Shown in pieces: positions 9,761-19,804 of a stretch of 64,000 bases of DNA. Within the stretch, counting starts at the first letter, position 1. Each line of letters opens with the position of its first letter. Both the position numbers and the translations under genes were made by a program. A model generated the notes under the pieces. That model worked only from the letters and a program-made list of their open reading frames with translations. It made no database searches and had not been told where the DNA came from. Source of the DNA: Leptospira sp. WS4.C2 (GTDB taxonomy: Bacteria; Spirochaetota; Leptospiria; Leptospirales; Leptospiraceae); the NCBI RefSeq assembly GCF_040833985.1, contig NZ_CP162139.1, positions 2,814,501-2,878,500 on the forward strand, in the 5' to 3' direction.

Positions 9761-12334
9761 TTGACGGAAACCAAGGTTTCGCAAACGAACAACCAAATGC
9801 CTCTAGATACCAGTAAAAATAACCAAAAGATCCCAGTCAATCCAGGTGAAGTCCTTTTCATCGGAGGCAAAGCCTCGACTTCCATGAACATCCTACATGA
9901 AGGATCGGTTCGAGTAGAAACCACTCTCGGAGACACTAGCATTGTTCTCTATAGTTTAGAAGGAGCAAACCTAACACCGGGTATCTTTGCTCTTCTAGAA
10001 GGAACCCCTTACCCTTATACCATTCGTGCCAAAACATCTTGCGTTGTGTCCACCTATGTGATGAACCAAGCCAATGCAAAAAAAACACTCACTTCTAAAG
10101 TTTCTGTGGGTGTGATGGCTGTGAGAACTCTCCTCAAAGAAATTGGGGAACTCTATAAACGAGTCCTATCCATCAAAGGCCTTGCTTCCAAATTCGATCA
10201 GACCATGGACAATCTGGGAGCCGTGTATTATATCCTAAATCCATCCATCTTTTCTGATGTCACTCCTGGTGGACTCATCACTCGTGATGAAAATATCATT
10301 GATCCGGTGATGAAACTGATCCGAAATAATTTGGCTGGGTTCCAAGAACATGGAGGGATGTTACCCGACAAACCCACTGTGAATTTTTTAGAAGAGGATC
10401 ATGGGGAGTTTTTTGAAAGTAACTATAACGAAGCAGTAGAATGGAGTGATGCCGAATTTCATTTCATCAGAAAAATTCTTTCGGTGAATCCAAAAATTTC
10501 GCAGGCCCTATTCGAAGCTGATCCCACTCTTTTGCAAAGTGCTGCGGAAAGTTATGTTAAAACTTATCGCGAGTTATTTGAATTATTAATCAAAGAAACT
10601 TCCGAACTTTCAGAAATGATGAACACTATGTTTGTTGGTGAAAATGCTCTGATTGAAAAATTTAACTTAACTTTGGATTTATTTAATACCGGTTATTCTA
10701 CAATTCCATCGACTGTTTTGTTGCCAATCACAGAATGGGCTTTGAAAAAATCCAAATCCTTGTTAGATGAATACAAACAAATATTTGGTTCTCCTTATGG
10801 AGCTGTTGGTAATAGTTTAGACAAACTAGAAACAAAACAAACAGAACTTACTGCCAAGTATGGCCATGAACTTTCGGCGCAAAAGAATAAAGATGACATG
10901 GCCTCGCAAGGAAGTGAAACCATTCACGCAGGAATCGACACCAAGGCTCTCAAAGTGGAACTTTTAAACTCCGCAAGCCAAATTCTAAATTATTCGCAAG
11001 CCGATCCAGAATCGGTAAAAGAGTTTTCCACTCTTATGGTAAAACTCAAATCCTTTAAAAACCCATTGGATCCAGAGCCAGATAACCGTAAAATCAGACG
11101 AACCATTTCAAAAACGTATTGGGAAGTGTATAAAAAATCTTTCTCAAAGTGGTTACAGTCAGGCAAACAAGCTCCAAAGGCCGTAGAACTCATGTTACGC
11201 TATGGATACTTCGATGAAAGCCTCCTCGATGAAGGTCATATTGTTGAACTCGTTAGCCGATTGTACCAAGGGGGAGGAAACCCAACCGCACCCATCCATT
11301 ACGGAACCGATTGGCTTGAAAAAATCTACTCTCGCGAAGTTCCCACATCCGTGGATGAACTGGGACAAACATTCTTTGAAAAACTCAAAATGGATCTTAA
11401 AGATTCGGGAATTAAGTCAGAAAAAGACATCCCTCCGGATTACGATACCGGCGATGCGAGACTTGGATCAGAAATCTCTTCTATGTATGAACCAAACGTT
11501 CGTTTGACGTCAGGTAATATTGCAAGCCATTTCCCTATCCTAACAAAATACCATATTACCATCCCATTGGAAAAATGTTTTGTTTCCAAAGATGATGTCG
11601 AAAAAGCACTTCAGTATATCTTAAGTGTAGACTACACTGCTTTCAACCGAGAAGTCATTTATCGTAATGAAGATATTGGAATCAAAAACGAATTTGTCCA
11701 AAGATCCATCATTCCAGACTTCATCCTTGTGCCATCGATTGGACCCAAAATCATGATGTGGCAAGACCTATCCATCTTCCGTGGTGCTGGATCCAAGGAA
11801 TCGAGAGGGAGGATTTGTATCCCGCACTTTGTAACAGGAGATTTAAAAACCTTTATGTTGGAAGCAATTGCTGCTTTCCGTTGGGAACTTTGTAAAAATA
11901 TCCTTGGACCGGATTGGAATAACGTCGGAATTCCATCCATCACAGCAGATTACACGGATTATGTGCAGTTCTTTAAAAAGAGTAAAGATCTTTCCCCAGA
12001 ACTCAAAGAGAAAATTTCCTCAGAATTCAAACGCTTCCGTACAGATCGCGACAAATTCGCTTATGACTACTCTATGTGGATTCGCTATGAAGCAGAAGGT
12101 GTTCAGAGGGTCAACCGTGTGGTTCGCTCCATCTTCTATCGCCACATCCCATTTCATAAAAACATCCGAGAAAAGGTAAGTTCACAACCTGCATATGCCG
12201 AACTTCACAACCGATTCAAAAATGTTCGCACACGCCAACACAAGGAATTCGAAAACAAATACAAAAAATATATGGATGCCAGCGGGAACCTACCCAAAGA
12301 ACTCTATGAGAATTTGACTTTTTACGAAGTTTAA
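9761..12334 (+). CDS. Large cyclic-nucleotide-binding-domain protein, Leptospira-type
   Basis: The product is 857 residues. The N-terminal 120 residues look like a cyclic nucleotide-binding (Crp-type) beta-barrel ([52 protein letters not shown]). No DNA-binding helix-turn-helix follows. The remaining 700 residues are charged, mostly helical and without a domain I recognise. No membrane segment is evident, so it is probably cytoplasmic. The start is uncertain: TTG at 9761 or ATG at 9797, neither with a strong ribosome site. It is divergent from aroA. A role as a cAMP/cGMP effector is inferred from the N-terminal domain and from the adenylate cyclase gene at 17387-19714. Confidence 0.72.
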   Translation: MTETKVSQTNNQMPLDTSKNNQKIPVNPGEVLFIGGKASTSMNILHEGSVRVETTLGDTSIVLYSLEGANLTPGIFALLEGTPYPYTIRAKTSCVVSTYVMNQANAKKTLTSKVSVGVMAVRTLLKEIGELYKRVLSIKGLASKFDQTMDNLGAVYYILNPSIFSDVTPGGLITRDENIIDPVMKLIRNNLAGFQEHGGMLPDKPTVNFLEEDHGEFFESNYNEAVEWSDAEFHFIRKILSVNPKISQALFEADPTLLQSAAESYVKTYRELFELLIKETSELSEMMNTMFVGENALIEKFNLTLDLFNTGYSTIPSTVLLPITEWALKKSKSLLDEYKQIFGSPYGAVGNSLDKLETKQTELTAKYGHELSAQKNKDDMASQGSETIHAGIDTKALKVELLNSASQILNYSQADPESVKEFSTLMVKLKSFKNPLDPEPDNRKIRRTISKTYWEVYKKSFSKWLQSGKQAPKAVELMLRYGYFDESLLDEGHIVELVSRLYQGGGNPTAPIHYGTDWLEKIYSREVPTSVDELGQTFFEKLKMDLKDSGIKSEKDIPPDYDTGDARLGSEISSMYEPNVRLTSGNIASHFPILTKYHITIPLEKCFVSKDDVEKALQYILSVDYTAFNREVIYRNEDIGIKNEFVQRSIIPDFILVPSIGPKIMMWQDLSIFRGAGSKESRGRICIPHFVTGDLKTFMLEAIAAFRWELCKNILGPDWNNVGIPSITADYTDYVQFFKKSKDLSPELKEKISSEFKRFRTDRDKFAYDYSMWIRYEAEGVQRVNRVVRSIFYRHIPFHKNIREKVSSQPAYAELHNRFKNVRTRQHKEFENKYKKYMDASGNLPKELYENLTFYEV

Positions 12335-12345
12335 TCCTTGCCAAC

Positions 12346-12378
12346 TTCCATAGATGCAATTACGTTGCATCTATGGAA
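12346..12378. repeat. Perfect 14-bp inverted repeat containing the next gene's start codon
   Basis: Arms TTCCATAGATGCAA (12346-12359) and TTGCATCTATGGAA (12365-12378) are exact reverse complements, with loop TTACG. The hairpin begins 12 bp after the stop codon of the cyclic-nucleotide-binding protein. Its 3' arm contains the ATG (12373-12375) of the flavoprotein gene. No T-tract follows, so it is not a canonical Rho-independent terminator. It could be a terminator remnant, an operator, or an RNA structure hiding the start codon. Confidence 0.8.
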
Positions 12379-13278
12379 TCCATTCAAAAAGTAGATATCA
12401 CCATCGTGGGGGGAAGTTTTTCCGGACTCTCCGCAGCTCTATCTCTCGTTCGTTCCTTGAGAAAGGTCCTCGTCATTGATTCCGAAAAACCATGCAATGC
12501 CAACACTCCTGCCTCACATAACTTCATCACACACGATGGAAGGTCACCAGGAGAAATTCGGTCATTGGCACTCAATGATCTAAATCACTATCCTAATTTC
12601 CAACTAAAGATTGGAGAAGTTATATCCATAGAAAAAGCGGAGGATGGATTTTTACTCCGAGGAAATGGATTCAAAGAAGTACAAACTGATAAGATTATTT
12701 TTGCCACGGGCCTTAAAGATATTTTACCGGATATTCCGGGATTTCTTCCTTCGTGGGGCAAATCTGTCATCCACTGCCCTTACTGCCATGGTTATGAAAA
12801 TATAGGGAATCCAACGGGGCTTTGGATGAATGAAGAGGGAGTATTCGAACATTCTAAATTTCTAAAACACTGGTCAAAAGAATTAACCGTTTATACAAAC
12901 GGTCCAGTTAAGTTCTCCAAAGAAGAAGAATCCAAACTTGAAAAAGAAGGAATCACTATTGTTTCAGAAGTTGTGAAAGCGCTGATTCACGAGGAAGGAA
13001 AAATTTCGGCGGTTCAATTGGTTTCTGGAAAAGAAATCCCGATCCAAGCACTTTATACAAGACTCCCCATGGTCCAACACTCAAAACTACCAGAACAACT
13101 TGGTTGTAAACTTCTTCCCAGTGGGCATATCGAAGTAACGAATTTTTATGAAACGAGTGTGCCGGGAGTTTGTGCTGTTGGGGATATGGCTTCAATGTTC
13201 CGATCGGTTGCCCATGCGGTGCACTCAGGAAACATTGCCGGAGCTATGCTCAATCGGTCAATGATCCTGTCTAACTAA
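12373..13278 (+). CDS. Thioredoxin-reductase-like FAD-dependent oxidoreductase
   Basis: The protein is 301 residues. An FAD-binding Rossmann motif opens it ([16 protein letters not shown]). The redox-active pair CPYCHGYE is near residue 136, and the C-terminal FAD motif is CAVGDMAS. These place it in the thioredoxin-reductase-like family with a CPYCHG motif. The canonical NADPH signatures of TrxB (GGGDSA and HRRxxFR) are not visible; the corresponding region reads [21 protein letters not shown]. Its electron donor is therefore uncertain. ATG 12373 is the only plausible start, has no ribosome site and sits in a perfect hairpin. The gene ends with a 4-bp tail-to-tail overlap with the gene at 13275. 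Confidence 0.8.
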   Translation: MESIQKVDITIVGGSFSGLSAALSLVRSLRKVLVIDSEKPCNANTPASHNFITHDGRSPGEIRSLALNDLNHYPNFQLKIGEVISIEKAEDGFLLRGNGFKEVQTDKIIFATGLKDILPDIPGFLPSWGKSVIHCPYCHGYENIGNPTGLWMNEEGVFEHSKFLKHWSKELTVYTNGPVKFSKEEESKLEKEGITIVSEVVKALIHEEGKISAVQLVSGKEIPIQALYTRLPMVQHSKLPEQLGCKLLPSGHIEVTNFYETSVPGVCAVGDMASMFRSVAHAVHSGNIAGAMLNRSMILSN

Positions 13279-13961
13279 ACTTCTTCTACGAAGTATGGCC
13301 TTGTGTATTCTCTGACAATCTCAACAACAAAACGGCCCCAGGATTTGGGGTCTTCTTGAGAGATGTTCACCTGTTTGATTTTGGGAAAATAAGCTGTTGG
13401 TTTGAAAACAGTATGGGTCAACTCCAAAGTTCGAAGGTAGTTATCCAATCGTTTTACTTTTACAAAATTGATGATTTCGTTTTGGATCTTTTCTTTTGGT
13501 AAAAAACCCACAATGATCATTCGGGGAAATAGGTTTTTTTTGAGGAGTCCAATGAAGTCTTCAAAACTATCCACGCGGTCAATGAACCCTTCGTAGGCAC
13601 CACCCCCCAAGTTCATAATTTGCGTGACGATGTCCATGGAAAAGGAGACCCCTTCCATAGTGGACATATCAGAAATGATGACGAGGCCCTCGTCTGGTTG
13701 GAAAACTTTGAACATATCCACACCCTTAAAGTGACGTCGAAGGAGTTTTGCAGCGGATACATCGATTTCTTGCGCTTTGGCGAGGAGAACCTTCCCTTGT
13801 GGGTCTAGGATGGGGTCTCGCGTGATGAGATACCGTTTTTTCACGGCATTTTGGTTCATGACTCGAAAGGCCTTTACTTTTTCCTCGATTTCATCCAAGG
13901 TTGAGTAACCAATCTTAAGTACATTCTCCCGTTTGCGTTTCCCTATGTCTGTTTCTTCCAT
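13275..13961 (-). CDS. Conserved Leptospira-type protein of unknown function
   Basis: This 228-residue soluble protein has no signal or membrane segment. I do not recognise the family. The segment [37 protein letters not shown] loosely resembles the small domain preceding HD-GYP phosphodiesterase domains (loading with G-x-L and a following helical pair), but no HD-GYP domain follows. The second half alternates hydrophobic strands and charged helices ([19 protein letters not shown]). It is convergent with the flavoprotein gene (4-bp overlap) and divergent from the lipoprotein gene at 14045. Confidence 0.6.
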   Translation of the reverse strand: MEETDIGKRKRENVLKIGYSTLDEIEEKVKAFRVMNQNAVKKRYLITRDPILDPQGKVLLAKAQEIDVSAAKLLRRHFKGVDMFKVFQPDEGLVIISDMSTMEGVSFSMDIVTQIMNLGGGAYEGFIDRVDSFEDFIGLLKKNLFPRMIIVGFLPKEKIQNEIINFVKVKRLDNYLRTLELTHTVFKPTAYFPKIKQVNISQEDPKSWGRFVVEIVREYTRPYFVEEV

Positions 13962-14044
13962 GAAAGCTTGGTGCCTAAATCTTTGTATTGCTTATCCTAT
14001 GGCAATTCTACCAATGTATAGCATATTTTTGTCTAAGGAATAGA

Positions 14045-14449
14045 ATGAGGTTTAATTTTTCCCTATTTCCCCTAGTCCTCCTCGTAATTGCTTGTTCTTC
14101 GGTAGATTTTATCCCAGAACCTGACTACAGGCCAAATGATTCCCGTTATAAGGTGAAAACCTGGGAAGAAGTCGAAATCCTCCGCGAAAGGCCTAAACGG
14201 CTCTTCAAAATCGTCGGTGAAATAGTTGTTCGGAATACAGAAGACCTAACTTGGGATGAGTATGAACCACGTGTCAAAAAGGATCTGTTCCGACGAAAGA
14301 TTGATGGAGTTTGGATGACAGAAAAAAACCAAAATATTGTTGATTCGGTTACAGTAGAAACAATGGATCAAAAAGGTCGTTCTACGAACTCTTATTTACA
14401 AAAATCAAACCTTCCCTATTGGAAGGGTTATGCTTACAGGTACAAATAA
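14045..14449 (+). CDS. Small predicted lipoprotein, unknown function
   Basis: ATG 14045 is chosen because AAGGAA lies about 6 bp upstream and it begins a lipoprotein signal (FNFSLFPLVLLVIACSS), with the lipidated cysteine about residue 17. The mature part of about 118 residues is charged and has no family I know (KVKTWEEVEILRERPKRLFK). It is probably an outer- or inner-membrane lipoprotein on the periplasmic side. It overlaps the next gene by 20 bp or is separated from it by 7 bp, depending on that gene's start, so the two are likely cotranscribed. Confidence 0.65.
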   Translation: MRFNFSLFPLVLLVIACSSVDFIPEPDYRPNDSRYKVKTWEEVEILRERPKRLFKIVGEIVVRNTEDLTWDEYEPRVKKDLFRRKIDGVWMTEKNQNIVDSVTVETMDQKGRSTNSYLQKSNLPYWKGYAYRYK

Positions 14450-14948
14450 AAATTGTATGGCTAGAATCTTTGACTCTGAAATTTATATTTCGCCAACAGA
14501 TGAGTGGATCTTTCAAGGAAACCAAATCAATAAAGAAGAAATCTTACAGTATTTTCGTAACAACCTGCACGGTAACGAAAAAGGTGTTTATATCGAAAAT
14601 AAATTTGGAGACTTAAGTGAACACGGGTACATTCGTATCGATGGATTTCCCTGCCATGTCCTCCATGTAGAACTTACAAATTCTGGTATGATTTTTCATA
14701 CCGATGACGGAAGGAGTTATCCTTTCGGTGAATTTGAAATTTATGAAACAAGTGACGGTGGACTACTTGGTCTTAGGTCTTTAGAAGAAAGAATCAAATA
14801 CCGATTCACATGGAATGCTGCGAGAGAACTTTCAGATCATTTAGAAGAAGAAGGTGGTGTCACCTATTTGGAATGGAAAGGAGTAAAAATGGAAGTTCCT
14901 ATGTATAAGGGAGAGATTTTAGTTCCTCTCCCAAATGATTATTCTTAA
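14430..14948 (+). CDS. Conserved hypothetical cytoplasmic protein
   Basis: The product is 172 residues from ATG 14430, or 163 from ATG 14457 (ARIFDSEIYISPTDEW). The first has GGAAGG just upstream; the second has no clear ribosome site but a more natural N-terminus. No signal or membrane segment is present. The sequence is rich in beta-strand and aromatic residues (GYIRIDGFPCHVLHVEL, DGRSYPFGEFEIYETSDGG). I do not recognise the domain. It follows the lipoprotein gene in the same direction and overlaps the TPR gene by 4 bp tail to tail. Confidence 0.55.
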   Translation: MLTGTNKNCMARIFDSEIYISPTDEWIFQGNQINKEEILQYFRNNLHGNEKGVYIENKFGDLSEHGYIRIDGFPCHVLHVELTNSGMIFHTDDGRSYPFGEFEIYETSDGGLLGLRSLEERIKYRFTWNAARELSDHLEEEGGVTYLEWKGVKMEVPMYKGEILVPLPNDYS

Positions 14949-15442
14949 TTCGAAGGGGCTTCTTCGTCTGATTTCAATTCTCTCCAAAGGTCATTGGCTT
15001 CTGAAAAATCTTTTTTCAATGTTAAAGCTTTGTGGAGGTATTGTAAGGATCTTTCTGGACGATTCCACAACTTGTAAAGAGTTGCTAAGTTAAAATAAGA
15101 AATATGTGGGGCATCATTACGTTCGCAACGAACGGATTTTTTAAGCCAATACACGGCTTCCTTATCATTACCCATACGTAACAAAAGAACTCCAATTTCA
15201 TTACATGGATTGCCATATTCGTGGTTTATACTCACTGCTTTGTAGTATGAAGCCAGAGCATCTGTCCATTGGCCGAGGGCATTTTGTACTAAACCTAGAT
15301 AAAAATAAGCCTCTTCGGATTCTTCCAATTCTAAACTAGAACGAAGGTGGAATTCGGCTCGGTCTAAGTCACCGATTTTGAAATGGTCTTTTGCTAAATC
15401 TAATGAAAGTTGGAAAGAACTAGAAGACAATGAGATCCTCAC
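14945..15442 (-). CDS. TPR-repeat protein
   Basis: The product is 165 residues and consists almost wholly of tetratricopeptide repeats. Four units are visible (AKDHFKIGDLDRAEFHLRSS, FYLGLVQNALGQWTDALASY, NEIGVLLLRMGNDKEAVYWL, FNLATLYKLWNRPERSLQYL). No export signal is present, so it is probably a cytoplasmic protein-protein adaptor. It lies 47 bp downstream of dxs in the same direction and is likely the last gene of that transcript. Partner unknown. Confidence 0.75.
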   Translation of the reverse strand: MRISLSSSSFQLSLDLAKDHFKIGDLDRAEFHLRSSLELEESEEAYFYLGLVQNALGQWTDALASYYKAVSINHEYGNPCNEIGVLLLRMGNDKEAVYWLKKSVRCERNDAPHISYFNLATLYKLWNRPERSLQYLHKALTLKKDFSEANDLWRELKSDEEAPSN

Positions 15443-15489
15443 ACTTTTCTTTCATTTTCGGATGTCTTAAAAATCTCAGTAAAACTTTT

Positions 15490-17379
15490 TTATTTTTTCA
15501 GAGTCTCTGCCAATTCATTCGCAATTTGACCTGCGGTGAGTCGGTAATGATCCAAAATTTGATTCCTTTCCCCATGGTGGATGGGTTCTGGTGGCAATGC
15601 GAAGGTTTTTAAGAACTTACCCAAGAGACTTGCCGGAATTTCATTCAAAAGAAAACCTGAGGCACCAGCATGGATGTAACTTTCATCCAAAATCACAAAC
15701 TGTTTGTTCTTTTTGATTTGCCCATGAACCAGGTCTGTATCGTAGGGACGTAACCAAAAAAGATCCACAACGGAAACGCTGATCCCTTGTTTTTTAAGGA
15801 TCTCTGCAACTGAATTGGCAATCGGCAACATAAATCCAACCGAAAGAATCAGTAAATCTTCGCCCTCACTCACAAGACGTCCTCTTCCCTTGGTTACAGA
15901 AAGAGGTGATTCAAACTTTAACTCACGTAAGTCGCCACTGTCTTTAGGAAATCGAATGGCTATCGGGTGGTCTGTATAATCCTTCATAAAATGAAGGCTA
16001 TCAATGATATCTTGTGCAGAACTCGGAACAATGATGTCCATATTCGGAAGGCCAGCCAAATACCCAAGATCGGAAAGACCTTGGTGGGTTTCCCCGTCTG
16101 GACCGACAATCCCTGCTCTATCGATTACAAACCGAACAGGTAAATTCATAAGGGATACATCTTCTACGAGTTGGTCCATAGCCCTTGTGAGAAATGTGGA
16201 ATAAATGCACATATACGGTATCGCACCGCCACTGGTCATCGCACCAGCAAAGGCTACAGAATGTTGTTCGGCAATCCCCACATCAAAGGTGTGGGACGGA
16301 TAGACCTCTTGGTATTCGCGAAGTCCCGAACCTTCAATCATCGCAGGAGTAATGACTGCAATTCGTTTGTCTTTGTCTGTTAAATCGGTCAGAGTTTTTC
16401 CAACAATTTTAGAAAGGCCGATTTTATTCGAATCGGAAGAAGCCATTTTTCCTGATTCTTTGTTAAACGGTGTCACACCATGGTATTTGATAGGATCGGC
16501 TTCAGCGGGTTTGTATCCCTTCCCTTTTTGGGTTAATACATGCAAAAGAATGGGACCTTGGATTTTAGAAAGATTTTGTAACATCTGAACCACGCGGTTT
16601 ACATCGTGTCCATCAATAGGTCCAAAATAAGTGAACCCTAAATCTTCAAAAAGTCCACCGGGGCGCATCATAAAATGTTTAAACGAAGTTTCCATATTGT
16701 GGGCTAGCGCTTGTAAAGCGGGCCCAATCAGAGGAATCCATTTTAAAAAACTATAAAATGCCGTCTTACCTTTGTTATAGATTTGAGAAGAAATGATTCG
16801 ATTGAGATAATTAGAAATGGAACCCACATTTTTCGAAATCGACATATAGTTATCATTCAAAATGACTAACATATTCGGTTTGATATGGCCTCCATGGTTC
16901 ATGGCTTCGAGCGCCATTCCTGTGGCGATGGAAGCGTCTCCAATCACAGCGGCAACTTTATAGTCTTTTCCAAGGAGGTCTCGGGCACAAGCCTCACCCA
17001 AAGCTTGTGAGATCGAAGTTCCCGCATGGCCCGTATTGTACAAATCGTATTCTGATTCTTCGCGTTTAGGAAAACCAGAAAGGCCCTGCCACTTCCGAAC
17101 GGTGGGGAGTTCTTTTTTACGGCCTGTGAGAATTTTATGAGGATAGGTTTGGTGGCCCACATCCCAAATGATTTTGTCAGTGGGTGTTTGGAACACATAA
17201 TGAAGGGCAACAGTAAGTTCCACAACACCTAGGTTACTAGCAAAGTGCCCTCCCACGTCGGAGAGGGTATCTATGATGTATTCCCGAAGGTCATGGCAGA
17301 CCTCGGGGAGTTCTGCCTCTGTTATCTTTCTAAGGTCTTCCGGAAATTGGATTTTGTCGAGATAAGGATACGATGGCAT
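15490..17379 (-). CDS. dxs: 1-deoxy-D-xylulose-5-phosphate synthase
   Basis: It condenses pyruvate and glyceraldehyde 3-phosphate with thiamine diphosphate, the entry step of the MEP isoprenoid pathway. The protein has the normal length (629 residues). The ThDP-binding stretch is GDASIATGMALEAMNHGG followed by ILNDNYMSIS. The pyrimidine domain carries DRAGIVGPDGETHQG, and the C-terminal transketolase domain ends with HHGERNQILDHYRLT. It starts 7 bp after the stop of the CHASE2 cyclase gene. Together with dxr and uppS farther up the same strand it shows isoprenoid precursor genes gathered in this run. Confidence 0.96.
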   Translation of the reverse strand: MPSYPYLDKIQFPEDLRKITEAELPEVCHDLREYIIDTLSDVGGHFASNLGVVELTVALHYVFQTPTDKIIWDVGHQTYPHKILTGRKKELPTVRKWQGLSGFPKREESEYDLYNTGHAGTSISQALGEACARDLLGKDYKVAAVIGDASIATGMALEAMNHGGHIKPNMLVILNDNYMSISKNVGSISNYLNRIISSQIYNKGKTAFYSFLKWIPLIGPALQALAHNMETSFKHFMMRPGGLFEDLGFTYFGPIDGHDVNRVVQMLQNLSKIQGPILLHVLTQKGKGYKPAEADPIKYHGVTPFNKESGKMASSDSNKIGLSKIVGKTLTDLTDKDKRIAVITPAMIEGSGLREYQEVYPSHTFDVGIAEQHSVAFAGAMTSGGAIPYMCIYSTFLTRAMDQLVEDVSLMNLPVRFVIDRAGIVGPDGETHQGLSDLGYLAGLPNMDIIVPSSAQDIIDSLHFMKDYTDHPIAIRFPKDSGDLRELKFESPLSVTKGRGRLVSEGEDLLILSVGFMLPIANSVAEILKKQGISVSVVDLFWLRPYDTDLVHGQIKKNKQFVILDESYIHAGASGFLLNEIPASLLGKFLKTFALPPEPIHHGERNQILDHYRLTAGQIANELAETLKK

Positions 17380-17386
17380 TTAAACT

Positions 17387-19714
17387 TCATGTTGCCGCCT
17401 TCTGGAGAGGCCGCTTCATTTTCTCCATATCTTCTGGGTTTGTGATTCCAAGCAATTCGTAAATCCGAACAGGCTGGGTTTTTCCTTTTACTCTCACTAA
17501 ATCAAGTTCCCGAGTGACCACTCGGTCCTTCACTTTTTCGTAAGTATACTCAGAGATAATCACATTTGTGGTGTACATTTTATTGGACCCTTCTAATCGG
17601 GATCCTAAGTTGATTGTGTCGCCCATACAGGTATATTCCATCCTGTGGGACGAACCCATGTTCCCGACAACGGCAGGCCCTGAGTTGAGTCCGCAACCAA
17701 TATCGATCACGGGAACATTTCGTTCTGCCCATTTCTGTTGCAGGACTTTTAAATAGTCCAACTGCACAAGAGCCGCTACACAAGCATAGTAGGCATGGTC
17801 TTCCAAAGGAACTGGTGCTCCCCAAAATGCCATGATCGCATCTCCCATGTACTTATCAATGGTTCCTTTGTATTCAATGATGATGTCCGTCATAGCAGAG
17901 AGGTATTCGTTCAGTAACTTCACCAAATCTTCCGGACCTAACTGTTCGGAGATGGTAGTAAATCCTCGAACGTCGGAAAAGAAAATGGTGATCTCTCGTT
18001 TGGATCCACCCAGAGCTAAATTGTCTGGATGTTTGAGAAGTTCATCCACAACGTCCTTCGATACGAATTTGGAAAAAGTTTGGCGAATGTATTTTACGTT
18101 CTCTTCTTCTGTTAAAATTCTAAACCCGATGATGGCAACAAAGACCACAATCTGTTCTATCATAACCGATGGGAGGACGGTAATCAGATTGAAAGTTTGG
18201 AAGATATAAAGGGATGCCACAACATAAAGTAAAAGCTGAGTCAACATGATGACAAAACCAATATGTGTTTTCATCCGTGGTTGCAAAAATCCAATCATCA
18301 CACCAAGCCCCACATAAATGAGAAAAATTCCCCAATTTGGCACTGTGGCCAAAAAGTCTTGGTTTAAGATTGTGTTCACTGCATGGGCGTGGTGTTCGAT
18401 TCCAGACATATCGCCAAACGGAGATAAGTGGGAGTCTTTCGATGCCCCGCGACCAGTTGCATAGTACATAGCGACAAGGAAAATTTTATTACTAATTTGG
18501 TTCGCTTCGAGTAACTCAGCATCCCAATCATTGGTGACTTCGAAAATTTCATTTTGTTTGAAAGAATATCTTCCTCCTACAAAGTTGATTTCCATCTGCC
18601 CTTCCCAGTCAATAGGGATCACCACTTCCCTCTTCTCATTTGGAACTTGCATCACATCTCTTTCTTCAAACTTACGTTCTTTGATGTTGAACTCTCGAAT
18701 GATTTTTTTAGGGATGTTGGACAACTTGATATAATGTCCCATATTGACTTCCACATCCCTTTGTACATCAATACCGTAGTATTTACAAACAATGAGTAAG
18801 TCGATGGAAGGGAAATATTCTGTTTCTCTGTCCCTACCTGAGTTATAAACCTTTACCACGAGTGGCATCTTACGATTCAAACCAGATTCATCTTTTTTTA
18901 CGTTCGCAAAACCAAGACCAGCTGACAATTCAGAAATAGGTTCAATCGGTGGTTGCGGAAATTTAACCCAAGAGATCCCGCCATCATTTTCATCAATAAC
19001 GTTCTTGAGTTGGAATTTTCGAAGGATATCGATTCGTTTCTCTAAATTGAGAACTGCCTCTTTGGACTCGGCACTGACTTCCATAGGGTAGTCAAAGAGG
19101 ACATTCCGGTTCTTTTGAAGAGCTGTGGCCATCTCTTCCGTTTGACCGGGTTTGTAATCAACAAAGAAAATATCGAACATGAGAATGTTGTTTGATTCTT
19201 TAAATGTTTCAATGATGTCGGCATAATAACTCCAAGGTAAGGGCCAAGTTCCTTGTAGTTTTTCAAGAGATTCTGTTGTGATACCAATGATATTGATATC
19301 CTTACGAGCTTTGGCAGGAGGTTGGAACTGAATGTATTCAATTCTACCAGTGTCTCCTTCACTTTCTGTTTTTGTATTGGAACCTCGTAAAAATTGGAAT
19401 CGGAAGGATACAGAGTTTTCTTCTAACTCTTTCAGAGGTTGGAAGGTGTTTACCAAAGTATACATAAAAATCGCGATTACATAAGATAACCAAATGGCAC
19501 CTGACTTTTGTTTGTCTTTGGATACTTTTTCGATGATCTTATAGACAAAATAGGAAGAAGAAAGGAGCGCGAGTAGTCCACCGATGAGGAAGGAAAATTC
19601 GTATTCCCACCCTGTCATTACGACAGAAATGATCACACCAAGTGAACCTAGGGTAGCAACGGTAACACTGAGATAGTCCAAAATCGAAAGCGATTTTGAT
19701 TCTTTATCGGACAT
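17387..19714 (-). CDS. CHASE2-domain class III adenylate cyclase
   Basis: This 775-residue membrane cyclase has two N-terminal hydrophobic helices (about residues 12-60), a periplasmic CHASE2 sensor (about 90-410; NIIGITTESLEKLQGTWPLPW), three further membrane helices (about 450-540) and a C-terminal class III cyclase catalytic domain (about 575-760). Catalytic features are visible: metal-binding aspartates in FFSDVRGFT and DKYMGDAIMAFWG, and the D-T-I-N-x-x-S-R-L-E stretch in YTCMGDTINLGSRLEG, consistent with ATP as substrate. It senses an envelope signal and makes cAMP; the signal is unknown. It lies between trpA and dxs on the same strand. The conserved tail seen on many spirochete cyclases is absent here but occurs as a separate gene at 61198. 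Confidence 0.92.
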   Translation of the reverse strand: MSDKESKSLSILDYLSVTVATLGSLGVIISVVMTGWEYEFSFLIGGLLALLSSSYFVYKIIEKVSKDKQKSGAIWLSYVIAIFMYTLVNTFQPLKELEENSVSFRFQFLRGSNTKTESEGDTGRIEYIQFQPPAKARKDINIIGITTESLEKLQGTWPLPWSYYADIIETFKESNNILMFDIFFVDYKPGQTEEMATALQKNRNVLFDYPMEVSAESKEAVLNLEKRIDILRKFQLKNVIDENDGGISWVKFPQPPIEPISELSAGLGFANVKKDESGLNRKMPLVVKVYNSGRDRETEYFPSIDLLIVCKYYGIDVQRDVEVNMGHYIKLSNIPKKIIREFNIKERKFEERDVMQVPNEKREVVIPIDWEGQMEINFVGGRYSFKQNEIFEVTNDWDAELLEANQISNKIFLVAMYYATGRGASKDSHLSPFGDMSGIEHHAHAVNTILNQDFLATVPNWGIFLIYVGLGVMIGFLQPRMKTHIGFVIMLTQLLLYVVASLYIFQTFNLITVLPSVMIEQIVVFVAIIGFRILTEEENVKYIRQTFSKFVSKDVVDELLKHPDNLALGGSKREITIFFSDVRGFTTISEQLGPEDLVKLLNEYLSAMTDIIIEYKGTIDKYMGDAIMAFWGAPVPLEDHAYYACVAALVQLDYLKVLQQKWAERNVPVIDIGCGLNSGPAVVGNMGSSHRMEYTCMGDTINLGSRLEGSNKMYTTNVIISEYTYEKVKDRVVTRELDLVRVKGKTQPVRIYELLGITNPEDMEKMKRPLQKAAT

Positions 19715-19804
19715 AGAGCCTCTTTATTCGTTTGGGAATTTCCGACCATTTTCCCGAATTTTTTAAAGAGACTCAAATGTTTTTGATAGATAGGGGAAAA
19801 AAAT

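Noticed and set aside
9710..9796. 29-codon N-terminal extension of aroA
   Set aside because: It overlaps the start of the divergent gene, and EPSP synthases normally begin a few residues before the VPGDKS motif, as they do from ATG 9709.
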